A stretch of DNA of 64,000 bases from Agrobacterium vitis (lineage in GTDB: Bacteria; Pseudomonadota; Alphaproteobacteria; Rhizobiales; Rhizobiaceae). The notes under the pieces were generated by a model. The model did no database searches, was not told the DNA's origin, and saw only the letters and a program-made list of their open reading frames with translations. This document shows, one piece after another, positions 34,230 through 43,328 of this stretch (its first letter is position 1; each line of letters starts with the position of its first letter). The position numbers were made by a program, and so were the translations under genes. The DNA lies in assembly GCF_037039395.1 (NCBI RefSeq), contig NZ_CP146244.1:434001-498000 (forward strand), written 5' to 3'.

Positions 34230-35498
34230 ATGGGTACCGTTACTGACACCAAGATCGATTACACCGTTCACCCGCGCGTCAATTCCAACGATCCGGTCGC
34301 ACCCCGTCCGCGCCCGACCACGCCTGCGCATATTGTTCAATCCGATGCCGAGGCCATTGAGATAGCACAACGTCTTGCCGCGCGTTTCAAGCAGGGTGCC
34401 GCGTTGCGTGATCGGGAAGGACTGCTTCCGATTACCGAGCTGGATGAATATTCTCAAAGCGGGTTATGGAGCATCAATGTGCCAAAGGCCTATGGCGGGC
34501 CGGAGGTTTCCTATGCCACGCTTGCCAAGGTGATCTCCACGATTGCTGCTGCCGATCCGGCCATTGCGCAAATCACCCAGAACCATTTGGCCATTGTCGC
34601 AACCGTTGATCTGGATGGCACGGAAGAACAGAAAAAGCTGTTCTTTGGCTGGACCTTGCAGGGCCTGCGTTACGGCAATGCGTTTTCTGAATTGAAGAGC
34701 AAGACGGTCGCCGATTTCGAGACCAAAGTGGTCCATGACGGTGATGATGTTGTCGTCAACGGCGAGAAATTCTACACCACCGGTGCGCTTCTCTCCCATG
34801 TCGTGCCGATTGTCAGTGTGGATGAAACCGGCCAGGGCTATCTGGTGTTTGCAGATCGGGAAACGCCGGGCCTGACGGTGACCAACAATTGGTCCAGCTT
34901 TGGTCAACGCACCACGGCCTCTGGCTCTGTGAAGCTTGAGAATGTGAGGGTGCCGAAGGTTCGTGCCCTGAAAGTCACATCGTTTGATCATCCCACGGTG
35001 GGTGGTCCGGTGTCGCAAATCATCCAGTCCGCCATTGATGCAGGCATCGCCCGTGGGGCAATTGATGACACCATCACCTTCGTCAAAACCCTCAGCCGTC
35101 CGTGGATTGACAGCGGCAAGCAAAAGGCCAGCGAAGACCTGTTCACCATCGCCGCCATTGGTGATCTGAAAATCCGCCTGCATGCGGCGGAAGCTCTGCT
35201 GGAGATTGCTGGTCGCAGCATTGATGCCGCACGGGCCAATACGACGCTGGACACGGTGTCCGAGGCCACCATCAAGACAGGCGAATCCAAGGTGCTGACC
35301 ACCGAGATTGCCATTCTCGCCACCAACAAGCTGTTTGAACTGGCTGGTACCCGCTCGACGTTGGCGGAACATGGTCTTGATCGCCACTGGCGTAATGCGC
35401 GGGTGCATACATTGCATGATCCAGTACGCTGGAAATTCTTCCACGTTGGCAATTACTACCTGAACGGCGAGCATCCGCCGCGCCATGCATGGAATTGA
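34230..35498 (+). CDS. SfnB/DszC-like flavin oxidoreductase, acyl-CoA dehydrogenase fold (first of tandem pair)
   Basis: 422 residues. Features: VQSDAEAIEIAQRLAARFKQGAALRD, the N-domain segment SGLWSINVPKAYGGPEVSYATLAKV, flavin-loop NGEKFYTTGALLSHVVPI, and C-terminal ELAGTRSTLAEHGLDRHWRNARVHTLHDP. The last segment is characteristic of the sulfur-acquisition oxidoreductases SfnB and DszC rather than acyl-CoA dehydrogenases, since it lacks the catalytic glutamate context of the latter. It likely oxidises a sulfide, sulfoxide or sulfone using FMNH2 or FADH2. The start is ATG 34230 with CGAGG upstream. Confidence 0.87.
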   Translation: MGTVTDTKIDYTVHPRVNSNDPVAPRPRPTTPAHIVQSDAEAIEIAQRLAARFKQGAALRDREGLLPITELDEYSQSGLWSINVPKAYGGPEVSYATLAKVISTIAAADPAIAQITQNHLAIVATVDLDGTEEQKKLFFGWTLQGLRYGNAFSELKSKTVADFETKVVHDGDDVVVNGEKFYTTGALLSHVVPIVSVDETGQGYLVFADRETPGLTVTNNWSSFGQRTTASGSVKLENVRVPKVRALKVTSFDHPTVGGPVSQIIQSAIDAGIARGAIDDTITFVKTLSRPWIDSGKQKASEDLFTIAAIGDLKIRLHAAEALLEIAGRSIDAARANTTLDTVSEATIKTGESKVLTTEIAILATNKLFELAGTRSTLAEHGLDRHWRNARVHTLHDPVRWKFFHVGNYYLNGEHPPRHAWN

Positions 35499-35519
35499 GT
35501 GGGGAACTGACGCAGAGCA

Positions 35520-36782
35520 ATGAGCACCACAGATCGTACACTCCACCGTCAGGCAGCCCTCACGGCTGGCCGTCCAGCGCCCCATATTCCGCCGCGCCGG
35601 ATCAAGGCGCATGTGATCAAGGATGATGCTGAGGCAATTGCTGTTGCCAAGGAATTGGCCCGTGACTTTGCCGTGGGCGCAGCAGAGCGTGATCGGCAGC
35701 GGCGTTTGCCGGTGGCCGAGATTGAGCGTTTCTCCCAAAGTGGGCTTTGGGCCATTTCAGTGCCCAAGGCTTATGGCGGCGCTGGCGTCTCGGCAGTGAC
35801 GCTGGCGGAGGTAACGGCGATCATCTCAGCAGCCGACTCTTCCATTGGGCAGATTCCGCAAAACCATTTTTATATGGTCGAAGCGCTGCGGTTGTCTGGT
35901 TCTGATGAGCAGAAAGCCCATTATTTCCAACGGGTTCTGGATGGAGATCGTCTGGGCAATGCCTTTACCGAAATCGGCACCAAAACCCCGGTGGATTACA
36001 AGACCCACTTCACTGATCGCGACGGCAAGCTGCTGCTGAATGGGCAGAAATTCTATGCCACCGGATCGCTGTTTGCCCATATCATTGTGGCCGTTGCCAA
36101 GGGGCCGAACGGTCGCGTGCATCTGGTGTTTATCGATCGCGCCACACCCGGCCTTGATCTGGTGGATGACTGGACCTCCTTTGGCCAGCGCTCCACCGGC
36201 AGCGGCACGGTGACCTTTGACGATGTCGAGATCACCCCGTTTCAGGTGGTGGATCATGATGAGAATTTCGATAAGCCAACGCCGATGGGGCCGTTTGCTC
36301 AGATCATCCATTCGGCGGTGCAAGTAGGCATTGCGCGGGGCGCTTTGGCAGAAACCATTTCCTATGTCCGCGCTCATGCAAGGCCGTTTTTTGAGCTGAC
36401 CATTGAGCATGGCTATGAAGACCCGCACACCATCCATGCCGTGGGTGATGTTTCAATCCGCGTGCATGCCGCCGATGCGCTTCTGGCGCGGGCGGGACGC
36501 ATTCTGGATATTGCCACCGCCAATCCAACCGCGCAAACCGTGGCGGAAGCCTCGATTGCCGTGGCCGAAGTGAAGGCATTGGGCACCGAGGTGGCACAAC
36601 TGGCTTCCACCAAGCTGATCGAGCTTGGCGGTGCGCGCTCCACTTTGGAAGCTTATGGGCTGGATCGCTATTGGCGCAATGCCCGCACCCATTCGCTGCA
36701 CGATCCCGTGCGCTGGAAATATCACCATATCGGCAATTTCTACCTGAATGATCAGCTACCCCCACGCCACGGAGCCATCTGA
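35520..36782 (+). CDS. SfnB/DszC-like flavin oxidoreductase (second of tandem pair)
   Basis: 420 residues and visibly homologous along its length to the gene just upstream: VIKDDAEAIAVAKELARDFAVGAAERD, SGLWAISVPKAYGGAGVSAVTLAEV, NGQKFYATGSLFAHIIV, ELGGARSTLEAYGLDRYWRNARTHSLHDP. The tandem pair may act on two oxidation levels or two related substrates, or the proteins may form heterotetramers, since this fold is tetrameric. It is separated by 21 bases from its twin and 71 bases from the aldo/keto reductase gene. Confidence 0.87.
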   Translation: MSTTDRTLHRQAALTAGRPAPHIPPRRIKAHVIKDDAEAIAVAKELARDFAVGAAERDRQRRLPVAEIERFSQSGLWAISVPKAYGGAGVSAVTLAEVTAIISAADSSIGQIPQNHFYMVEALRLSGSDEQKAHYFQRVLDGDRLGNAFTEIGTKTPVDYKTHFTDRDGKLLLNGQKFYATGSLFAHIIVAVAKGPNGRVHLVFIDRATPGLDLVDDWTSFGQRSTGSGTVTFDDVEITPFQVVDHDENFDKPTPMGPFAQIIHSAVQVGIARGALAETISYVRAHARPFFELTIEHGYEDPHTIHAVGDVSIRVHAADALLARAGRILDIATANPTAQTVAEASIAVAEVKALGTEVAQLASTKLIELGGARSTLEAYGLDRYWRNARTHSLHDPVRWKYHHIGNFYLNDQLPPRHGAI

Positions 36783-36853
36783 CGTTCAATTTTTCTATCC
36801 GCCGGGTGCACACCTCTGCGCCCGGCCTTTTCTTGACCATAGGAAACCATCGC

Positions 36854-37897
36854 ATGACATACCTGCCCGATCCCAAGCGCTATGATAACGCCCATTTTCG
36901 CCGCACAGGCCGAAGTGGCCTGAAACTGCCTGCACTTTCCTTTGGCCTCTGGCATAATTTTGGCGATACCACGCCAGTTGAAACCCAGCGCTCCATCCTG
37001 TTCAAGGCGTTTGATCTGGGCATTACCCATTTCGATCTTGCCAACAATTACGGCCCTCCAGCGGGCAGCGCCGAAATCAACTTTGGCCGCATCCTGCGCG
37101 AAGATTTTGCAGGTCTGCGCGATGAGTTGATTATTTCCACCAAAGCAGGTTGGGATATGTGGCCCGGTCCTTATGGTCGCGGCGGCGGCTCGAAAAAGGC
37201 GCTGCTTTCCAGCCTTGATCAGAGCCTGACGCGGCTGGGTGTGGACTATGTCGATATTTTCTATTCCCACCGCTATGATGCCGAAACACCGTTGGAAGAA
37301 ACCGCCGATGCGCTGGCGCAGGCCGTGCGGCAAGGCAAGGCGCTCTATGTTGGCATCTCATCCTATTCCGGCACCAAGACCCGCGAGATTGCATCCCTGT
37401 TGAAGGAGCGGCAGGTGCCGCTGCTGATCAATCAGCCCGCCTATAACCTGTTCAACCGCTGGATTGAAAAAGACCTGATTGATGCCGCCGATGAGGTTGG
37501 TGCTGGCATCATTGCCTTTACGCCACTGGCCCAAGGCCTGCTGACCAATAAATACCTCAACGGCATTCCAGAAGATGCCCGCGTCAACCGTCCCGGCGGC
37601 GATTTCCTGCGGCCTGAGCATTTGAAGGAAGAAAACATTGTTCGCGCCCGCGCCTTGAATGAGATTGCCGCACGCCGTGGCCAGTCTCTGGCCCAGTTGG
37701 CGATTGCATGGGTCTTGCGCGATCCGCGCGTGACCTCTGCGCTGATTGGTGCCAGCTCTGCCAAGCAAATTCAGGAAAATGCCGATGCTTTGAACAATCT
37801 CTCCTTCACAGCCGAAGAGCTGGCCGAGATTGACCGCTACGCCGTAGAAGGTGGTATCAACCTTTGGGAAAAGCCTTCTCACGATCAAGTGGTGTAA
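36854..37897 (+). CDS. Aldo/keto reductase, YghZ (L-glyceraldehyde 3-phosphate reductase)-like
   Basis: 347 residues, (beta/alpha)8 NADPH-dependent reductase with the catalytic tetrad D61 and Y66 (FDLANNYG), K97 (STKAGWD) and H139 (YSHRYD). The nucleotide-binding end region is ALIGASSAKQIQENADALN. ATG 36854 follows AGGAAACC. It is the last gene of the monooxygenase run and plausibly reduces an aldehyde or ketone released when a C-S bond is broken oxidatively. That role is inference; members of this subfamily reduce methylglyoxal-like aldehydes. Confidence 0.9.
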   Translation: MTYLPDPKRYDNAHFRRTGRSGLKLPALSFGLWHNFGDTTPVETQRSILFKAFDLGITHFDLANNYGPPAGSAEINFGRILREDFAGLRDELIISTKAGWDMWPGPYGRGGGSKKALLSSLDQSLTRLGVDYVDIFYSHRYDAETPLEETADALAQAVRQGKALYVGISSYSGTKTREIASLLKERQVPLLINQPAYNLFNRWIEKDLIDAADEVGAGIIAFTPLAQGLLTNKYLNGIPEDARVNRPGGDFLRPEHLKEENIVRARALNEIAARRGQSLAQLAIAWVLRDPRVTSALIGASSAKQIQENADALNNLSFTAEELAEIDRYAVEGGINLWEKPSHDQVV

Positions 37898-37927
37898 GGG
37901 GAGATCGGACCAATCGTCATACTCAAC

Positions 37928-38031
37928 GTCACCCTCGGGCCTGTCCCGAGGGTCTGCTCCCTCCGATTATGTCACTGATCTTGATTGCTAAATTGAATGT
38001 GGCAGATGCTCGGCACAGGGCCGAGCATGAC
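37928..38031. repeat. Rhizobial-type palindromic intergenic element
   Basis: Two hairpins in inverted arrangement. The first (37928-37957) is GTCACCCTCGGGCCTGTCCC then GAGGGTCTGC. The second (38002-38031) reads as its near reverse complement (GCAGATGCTCGGCACAGGGC then CGAGCATGAC). Each has an internal CTCGG/CCGAG stem, and the two units pair as a 30-base imperfect inverted repeat. This form, with GTCAT and TCTGC ends, is common between genes in Rhizobiaceae. It lies between convergent genes (37897 and 38072). Confidence 0.7.
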
Positions 38032-38071
38032 GTCGAGGATGGATTAGGGCGTCATCAATCCGCACATTTTG

Positions 38072-39325
38072 TCAGCCGCCATATTCAATAATCTCCAGCC
38101 CAGCATTGTAATCGGTGGCGTAGATCAAGCCATTGGCATCCACAAACACATCTGCGGATTGAATGACCTTGGGGCGGCCGGGTCTGCGGTCCGTCATCGT
38201 GGTTGGGGCGGCAGGCACCAGCGCGCCGGTTTCAACCGGATGATAGGGATCAGAAATATCAAAAGCGCGAATGCCCGCATTTTGCCAGGTGGCGAAAATC
38301 AGCGTCTCGGACACAAATGAGCCGGGACGGTTTTCATGCAGATTATGGGGGCCGAAATGGCCGCCTTTCTGGGTGTAATCGATCTCGTCAGGAATCGGAA
38401 AGGTGGAAATGCTGATCGGATTTTCCGGCACGCGAATATCAAACACCCATGTGTGCTTGCGGCCATCTTCCTCATTGTCCAACACCGCCTCATCGGCCAC
38501 GACAAGCAGATCACGCCCCGGCAGCGGCAAAGGCGAATGGGTGCCGCCGCCATAGGGTGGGGACCAATTGTGGTGCTTGATCAGTTTTGGCGCGGCATGG
38601 TCCTTGATGTCGAGAAGTGTCAGCCCACCATCGCGCCAGCACGCATAGGCCGTGTCGCCATGCACCAGTGCGTGGTGCAGCGCATAGCGCTTGCCATCGG
38701 CCCATGTGCGGCTTTCGCCGGCTGCCGTGTTCATACCCGGCAACCACCAGCGGCCAACCAGCTCCGGCTTGGTGGGGTCGGCCATATCGATGGTCACGAA
38801 AATATAATCGGAAAAGCCATCGAGCAGGGCCGATGCGTAGGCGTAACGCCCGCCAACATACCAGAGCCGATGAAAGCCAACGCCTTCCACATCCAATTGC
38901 CCGATCTTGCGCGGGTTGGCTGGCGTGGAAATATCATAGACTGTCATGCCAGCCGTCCACGCCCGTTCGCGCTTGCTGGCAGCTACGGTTTCGCCGACCG
39001 ATTGGGTGTAATAGGCCTTTTCATCGGTAAAACTTTCTACATCGGCAAAGAGATCAAGCGCATTGATCACCAACAGCAGATCACCATGGGTTTGCAGATG
39101 GATGTTCCATGTGTTGGCGGGGGCCTGCACATAGTTGACGGTTTTCGGATGTTTCGGATCCCGCACATCGATAATGGAGAAGCCCTGCGACCACGGATGC
39201 GCCACATAGGCATGGCCGTGATGCACCATCAATTGCAGCCCATCGCCACGTCCGCCAATATCACTATGGCCGATCAGTTTCATATTGCGGGCAAAGTCTG
39301 GCTTTGGCAGGTCTGTGGTGGTCAT
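38072..39325 (-). CDS. LVIVD-repeat beta-propeller protein of unknown function
   Basis: 417 residues with no signal peptide or membrane segment, so cytoplasmic as predicted. It is built from repeated blade-like units of the form HAYVAHPWSQGFSIIDVRDP, MTVYDISTPANPRKIGQLDV, GLTLLDIKDHAAPKLIKH and GIRAFDISDPYHPVETGAL, matching LVIVD-type repeats. Residue chemistry is rich in His, Asp and Trp, but I see no defined active site. The start ATG 39325 has AGAGAAG upstream; an earlier in-frame start would overlap the binding-protein gene end. It is the last gene of a ribose-type ABC operon (42959 to 38072), so it presumably acts on the imported substrate. Function unknown. Confidence 0.85.
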   Translation of the reverse strand: MTTTDLPKPDFARNMKLIGHSDIGGRGDGLQLMVHHGHAYVAHPWSQGFSIIDVRDPKHPKTVNYVQAPANTWNIHLQTHGDLLLVINALDLFADVESFTDEKAYYTQSVGETVAASKRERAWTAGMTVYDISTPANPRKIGQLDVEGVGFHRLWYVGGRYAYASALLDGFSDYIFVTIDMADPTKPELVGRWWLPGMNTAAGESRTWADGKRYALHHALVHGDTAYACWRDGGLTLLDIKDHAAPKLIKHHNWSPPYGGGTHSPLPLPGRDLLVVADEAVLDNEEDGRKHTWVFDIRVPENPISISTFPIPDEIDYTQKGGHFGPHNLHENRPGSFVSETLIFATWQNAGIRAFDISDPYHPVETGALVPAAPTTMTDRRPGRPKVIQSADVFVDANGLIYATDYNAGLEIIEYGG

Positions 39326-39359
39326 CGGGCTTCTCTCACTTTCATTCGGCTTGCGGCAC

Positions 39360-40403
39360 TTATTTGACGGTTGATGGAATCCACGCAGCCGTGGCGGCAT
39401 CGCTCTTCAAGAAGGCCGGGAATTTCTGCTGCAATTCCTCAATAGAGCCGATCTTGTTGTTGACCAGATCATCACGAGTGATCAGCGTGGGCTTAAGCAA
39501 CACGGAATGGCCGGGATTTTGTCCGGCAACGGCAAGCGAAACGGCCCGCACAGAAACCTCGCCAACCACGGCGGCATTGGTGGCAGCGGTTGCCACCCAA
39601 GCGCTATCTGGCTCAACCATCAACTGAATATCGGCAGTGGAAATATCGACGCCATAGATTTTGACCTTGCTGGACAGGCCAAGCTCATCAATCGCCAATT
39701 TCGCGCCCTTGGCGAATTCATCCCATGGGGTGAAAATCACCGAAATATCGGGGTTGGCGCGCAATACAGCCTTAGTCTGGTCGGCCACTGTGGCCGGAAC
39801 CGTGTCATTGACCACGCCCCAGACGGCCTTTTCCTTTAGGTTATGTTTTGCAACATAGTCTTTCCACACGGCATAGCGGCGATCCAGCGGGGCAAAGCCT
39901 GCGACATAGATAGCACCACCGACAAAGCCATCGCCCTTATCCTTGACGGCCTGATCCAGCACCAGCTTGGCCATATCGGCATCGCTCTGCTCGATTTGCG
40001 GAATATTGGGGTTGTCGAGGTTCACATCATAGGCCACCACCTTAATGCCTGCATCCAGCGCCTTTTGCGCAACGTCCTGCAACACTTCCGGGCGGCCATT
40101 GTTGATGATGATGCCATCGACCTTCAGGTTGATAGCTTGCTCGATCAGGGCGCGTTCCGCGTCATTGTCATTACGGGCTTGCGATACGGTGAGGTTAATG
40201 CCCAGCGCATCAGCCTGCCGCTTCACGCCTGCTTCAAAGGCTTGCAGCCAATCACCGCCGCCAAGATAGCTGACAACGGCGATGTTGACGGTTTTCTTGT
40301 CAAATGGTGCAGGTGCGCCTGCAAGGCCAGCGGCAGAGGCCTGGGTGGCAAAAATCGATCCGGCCAGAAGAACTGCGCCAAAGGTGCGAAGAGTCTTGAT
40401 CAT
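39360..40403 (-). CDS. Ribose-type ABC transporter periplasmic binding protein
   Basis: 347 residues; signal peptide to about residue 24 (FATQASA). It has a type I sugar-binding (Peripla_BP_4) fold: VNIAVVSYLGGGDWLQAFEAG, VDGIIINNGRPEVLQDVAQKA, VVAYDVNLDNPNIPQIEQSD and KIYGVDISTADIQLMVEPDS. It closely resembles the orphan binding protein encoded at 43329 on the other strand, including the mature N-terminal AGLAGAPAPFD. It serves the permease and ATPase encoded upstream on the same strand. The substrate is unlikely to be ordinary ribose given the monooxygenase surroundings. Confidence 0.9.
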   Translation of the reverse strand: MIKTLRTFGAVLLAGSIFATQASAAGLAGAPAPFDKKTVNIAVVSYLGGGDWLQAFEAGVKRQADALGINLTVSQARNDNDAERALIEQAINLKVDGIIINNGRPEVLQDVAQKALDAGIKVVAYDVNLDNPNIPQIEQSDADMAKLVLDQAVKDKGDGFVGGAIYVAGFAPLDRRYAVWKDYVAKHNLKEKAVWGVVNDTVPATVADQTKAVLRANPDISVIFTPWDEFAKGAKLAIDELGLSSKVKIYGVDISTADIQLMVEPDSAWVATAATNAAVVGEVSVRAVSLAVAGQNPGHSVLLKPTLITRDDLVNNKIGSIEELQQKFPAFLKSDAATAAWIPSTVK

Positions 40404-40434
40404 TTGGGTTCCATTCAGATGAGAAGGTAGATGT

Positions 40435-41481
40435 TTATGTCCGGGCGCGGCTGACGCCGTAGGTCAGGGCAAGGGCACCGACCAGCACGAAACCCTTGAC
40501 GAAATCCTGGGTGTAATAGGGCGCGTTGAGCATGGTGAGGCCATTGAGCAAAATGCCGACAAACACAGCGCCAATGATGGTGCCCAGGACATTGGGACGC
40601 CGCAGACCGAGCACGGCAAAGCCAATGAGTGATGCAGCAACGGAATCCATCAGCAGCGACGCGCCGGAAGAGACATCTCCACGGCCAACCCGCGCCGCCA
40701 CGATAATCCCGCCAAAGGCCGCAAGCGTGCCGGACAGCACATAGGCGAAGGTCTTGATCTTTGCCGTATTGGCCCCGGCCAGACGGGTTGCCACTTCATT
40801 GCCGCCGGTGGCAAACAGCAACCGACCAAGCCGGGTGCGCTCTGTCAGAACAAATAGCGTCACAGCCACAATGGCCAAAAGGATGACCGGGAAGGGGATA
40901 AGGCCAAAAAGGCTGGAGCGACCGATGGTGAGAAACAGCGGATCATATTTGCCAGTTGCTGTCGTTCCATTGGGCAGAATGAGGCCAACCGAAATGGAGC
41001 GCCCTGCGGTCGGGATCAATTGCAGACCCGAGAGCAGAAACATCATGGCCAGCGTGGCCAGAAGATCCGGCACCTTGAGCTTGACGATCAAAAAGGCATT
41101 GGCAAAGCCGATCAACGCGCCAAAAGCCAGCACCAGCGGCACGGTTTGATAGGCGTTCAAGCCCAGCACGATCATCGCATAGCTGGATGCCATCACGCTG
41201 GAGGCTGCCACCGCGCCCACCGAGAGATCAAAACCGCCAATTGCCAGCGTCACCGTAACGCCTGCCCCAATGATCGCCACCACAGCAACCGCTTGCAGAA
41301 TGCTCATCAGGTTGTTGATATTGATAAAGGCAGGCTGGGCGAGGCTGAAAACAACAATAAGACCTGCCAGCAGAATGAAGACAGCATCGCGCCGGATGGT
41401 CTCCCGCACAAGGCTTGCCGCGCTTTGGCGGTCATGCGTTTGCGCAAGCGCGTCTTTGGGAATGTCATTCACCGTCGTCAT
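40435..41481 (-). CDS. Ribose-type ABC transporter permease (RbsC family)
   Basis: 348 residues. A 30-residue polar N-terminus is followed by 8-10 hydrophobic segments. Family marks: VTLAIGGFDLSVGAVAASSVMASS, GLILPNGTTATGKYD in a periplasmic loop, ATGGNEVATRLAGANTAKIKTFAYVLSG (cytoplasmic coupling region), and a C-terminal LGTIIGAVFVGILLNGLTML. The start overlaps the ATPase stop by one base and the binding-protein gene follows after 31 bases, so the gene order is ATPase, permease, binding protein, LVIVD protein. Confidence 0.92.
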   Translation of the reverse strand: MTTVNDIPKDALAQTHDRQSAASLVRETIRRDAVFILLAGLIVVFSLAQPAFININNLMSILQAVAVVAIIGAGVTVTLAIGGFDLSVGAVAASSVMASSYAMIVLGLNAYQTVPLVLAFGALIGFANAFLIVKLKVPDLLATLAMMFLLSGLQLIPTAGRSISVGLILPNGTTATGKYDPLFLTIGRSSLFGLIPFPVILLAIVAVTLFVLTERTRLGRLLFATGGNEVATRLAGANTAKIKTFAYVLSGTLAAFGGIIVAARVGRGDVSSGASLLMDSVAASLIGFAVLGLRRPNVLGTIIGAVFVGILLNGLTMLNAPYYTQDFVKGFVLVGALALTYGVSRART

Positions 41482-42959
41482 CAGGCGATTTCCTTGTGAT
41501 GGGCTGAGGTCGCCGTGGGCGTCAGTTCAATCAGCGTATGTTGATCAATCAGCAGAATGCGGTCGGCCACTTCCTGTGCTTCCTCAAAATCCGAGGTGGC
41601 AATCAGCGTTGCGCGATCCGCGTGGCTGCGAATGGTGGTGATAATGTCTTGTCGTGCTCCGACATCGACGCCCTGAAATGGCTCATCCAGCAACAGCAGG
41701 CGGCTTTGCTCCACTTCCCAGCGGGCAATAACTGTCTTTTGCTGATTGCCACCGGACAAAGACCAGACGGAAGCGTCTGGACTCGATGCCTTGATGCCGA
41801 GCCGTGAAATGGCAGCCTTTGCCTTCACCCTCTCTGCATCCGAAAGCAGAAAACCCGAGGGATACCAGCGCTTGAGATGGGGCAGGCTGATGGTGGCTGC
41901 GACGCTCTCTCCCGGCCAATCGGCAGGCATCAAGGCTGAGCGGTGACGATCTTCCGCCACAAGCGCCACTCCCGTAGCAATGGCCTCCGCCGGACTTTTG
42001 GGGGCATAGGGCTTGCCATCCACAACGGCTTCACCTGCCACAAATTGGCCCGCTCCAAACAATGCTGATAGCAGCCTGCTTTTGCCCGCGCCCAGCACGC
42101 CTGTTATGGCCACCACTTCACCCTCGCGCACCGTAAGATCAAAGGGTTTGCTGCTGTTCAGCAGTCGAATGCCACGCAAATCCAGCACGGTTTTGCCAAA
42201 TTCTGTGCGTCGATCCGGGCGCGCGGTGTTCAATGCGCGGCCAATCATGGTCTCCAGCGCTGCATCGAAATCAATCGGACGACGGAGCGCCCCGACATTG
42301 CGCCCGCCTCGCAGAATTACCACGCGATCGGCAAGAGCAGCCAGATCGGCGGTGCGATGCGAGATATAGAGAATGGCGATGCCACGGGCTTTCAAACCCA
42401 GCAGGATGGCATAGAGGCGTTCCGCTTCCTGCGTTGAGAGGCTGGCGGTTGGCTCATCCAAAATCAACAATTCTGCCTTGTTGGCAAGCGCACGGGCAAT
42501 GGCCACCATTTGCCGATCAGCCGCCCCAAGATCAGCAAAATCCCGATCCAGAGGCAGATCGAAACCCGCCTGTTGCAAAATTTTGGCTGCCTCACGCCGC
42601 ACGCTTTTGCTTGAGAGAAAAAACGGCTGACGGCCGTCGACATAGTGATTGAGCAGCAGTGCATCGGCCACGCTCAGGCCGGGAATGCCCACCACATCCG
42701 TGGACTGATGAACCGTCACCACACCGAATTTGGCGGCCTCTGCCGGGCTTTGTGGTGCAAAAGGCTGACCTTTCAGCAGAATGGAGCCGGAATCAGCCGA
42801 TTGCACGCCGGAAAGGATTTTCACCAGAGTGGATTTCCCGGCCCCGTTTGCGCCCATCAGGGCAACGATTTCGCCCGGCTCAATGACCAGCGATGCATCA
42901 ATCAATGCCCTGGTTGAGCCGAAGGAACGGGAGACGGCATTGACATCAAGAAGGGGCAT
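41481..42959 (-). CDS. Ribose-type ABC transporter ATP-binding protein, double cassette (RbsA family)
   Basis: 492 residues with two nucleotide-binding domains. The first has Walker A GANGAGKST near residue 35 and Walker B LLILDEPTASL; its signature is the degenerate form usual in this family. The second has GVLGAGKSRLLSALFG, signature LSGGNQQKTVIARW and LLLDEPFQGVDVGARQDI. The N-terminus (LDVNAVSRSFGSTRALIDASL) needs no extension. It is the first gene of a four-gene minus-strand operon, and its promoter region faces the orphan binding-protein gene at 43329. Confidence 0.92.
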   Translation of the reverse strand: MPLLDVNAVSRSFGSTRALIDASLVIEPGEIVALMGANGAGKSTLVKILSGVQSADSGSILLKGQPFAPQSPAEAAKFGVVTVHQSTDVVGIPGLSVADALLLNHYVDGRQPFFLSSKSVRREAAKILQQAGFDLPLDRDFADLGAADRQMVAIARALANKAELLILDEPTASLSTQEAERLYAILLGLKARGIAILYISHRTADLAALADRVVILRGGRNVGALRRPIDFDAALETMIGRALNTARPDRRTEFGKTVLDLRGIRLLNSSKPFDLTVREGEVVAITGVLGAGKSRLLSALFGAGQFVAGEAVVDGKPYAPKSPAEAIATGVALVAEDRHRSALMPADWPGESVAATISLPHLKRWYPSGFLLSDAERVKAKAAISRLGIKASSPDASVWSLSGGNQQKTVIARWEVEQSRLLLLDEPFQGVDVGARQDIITTIRSHADRATLIATSDFEEAQEVADRILLIDQHTLIELTPTATSAHHKEIA

Positions 42960-43031
42960 GTTGGGTTCACCGATTGTGTTGATCAGGTGATAAACCCTTG
43001 GCGACCACCAGCAAGAATGGCGGTTTCAAAC

Positions 43032-43048
43032 ATCATTTAATATATAGA
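43032..43048. promoter_or_regulatory. Degenerate TCTAT-N7-ATAGA-type site before the RbsA-type operon
   Basis: ATCAT-TTAATAT-ATAGA, with right arm exact and left arm 2 of 5. It is centred about 80 bases upstream of the minus-strand ATG at 42959, a distance like that of the clean sites. On its own this is weak evidence. Confidence 0.3.
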
Positions 43049-43249
43049 ATAAATTTGCATAACAGATGGACTGAACGATGCCTGTTGTGGTGTGTCGATC
43101 ACTATACTGTCGCATAGCGCGATCAGAACTGGCATTTATCAACGATTGCTGGAGTGCCGTCATCGCAGTCTCCCCGGATAAAATAACCGGAGAACGCGGT
43201 GCAAAGGGCAAAGAAATCTATTCTTGGCCGAAAATTCACATATCAAAAA

Positions 43250-43266
43250 TCTATAAATCTTGTAGA
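43250..43266. promoter_or_regulatory. TCTAT-N7-GTAGA site before the orphan binding-protein gene
   Basis: TCTAT-AAATCTT-GTAGA, one mismatch from perfect symmetry, lying 63-79 bases before ATG 43329. It is extended by an outer dyad: AAAATCTA to its left pairs with TAGATTTT to its right, giving 8-bp arms. Confidence 0.55.
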
Positions 43267-43328
43267 TTTTATTGATAATAATCCCTGTGCGGCCCGATTG
43301 GTGGCCTTTGTTCAACATGGGGAACCCG

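Larger units (their letters stand above)
42960..43328. other. Divergent control region between the RbsA-type operon and the orphan binding-protein gene
   Basis: 369 bases with several frames on both strands but no supported gene. It is AT-rich at 43030-43060 and 43210-43285. It contains one weak and one good copy of the island dyad, one facing each gene, consistent with coordinate control of the two divergent units. Confidence 0.55.

Noticed and set aside
34464..35738. 424-codon open frame opposite the two SfnB-like genes
   Set aside because: It spans the ends of two clear genes on the other strand and has no family sequence.
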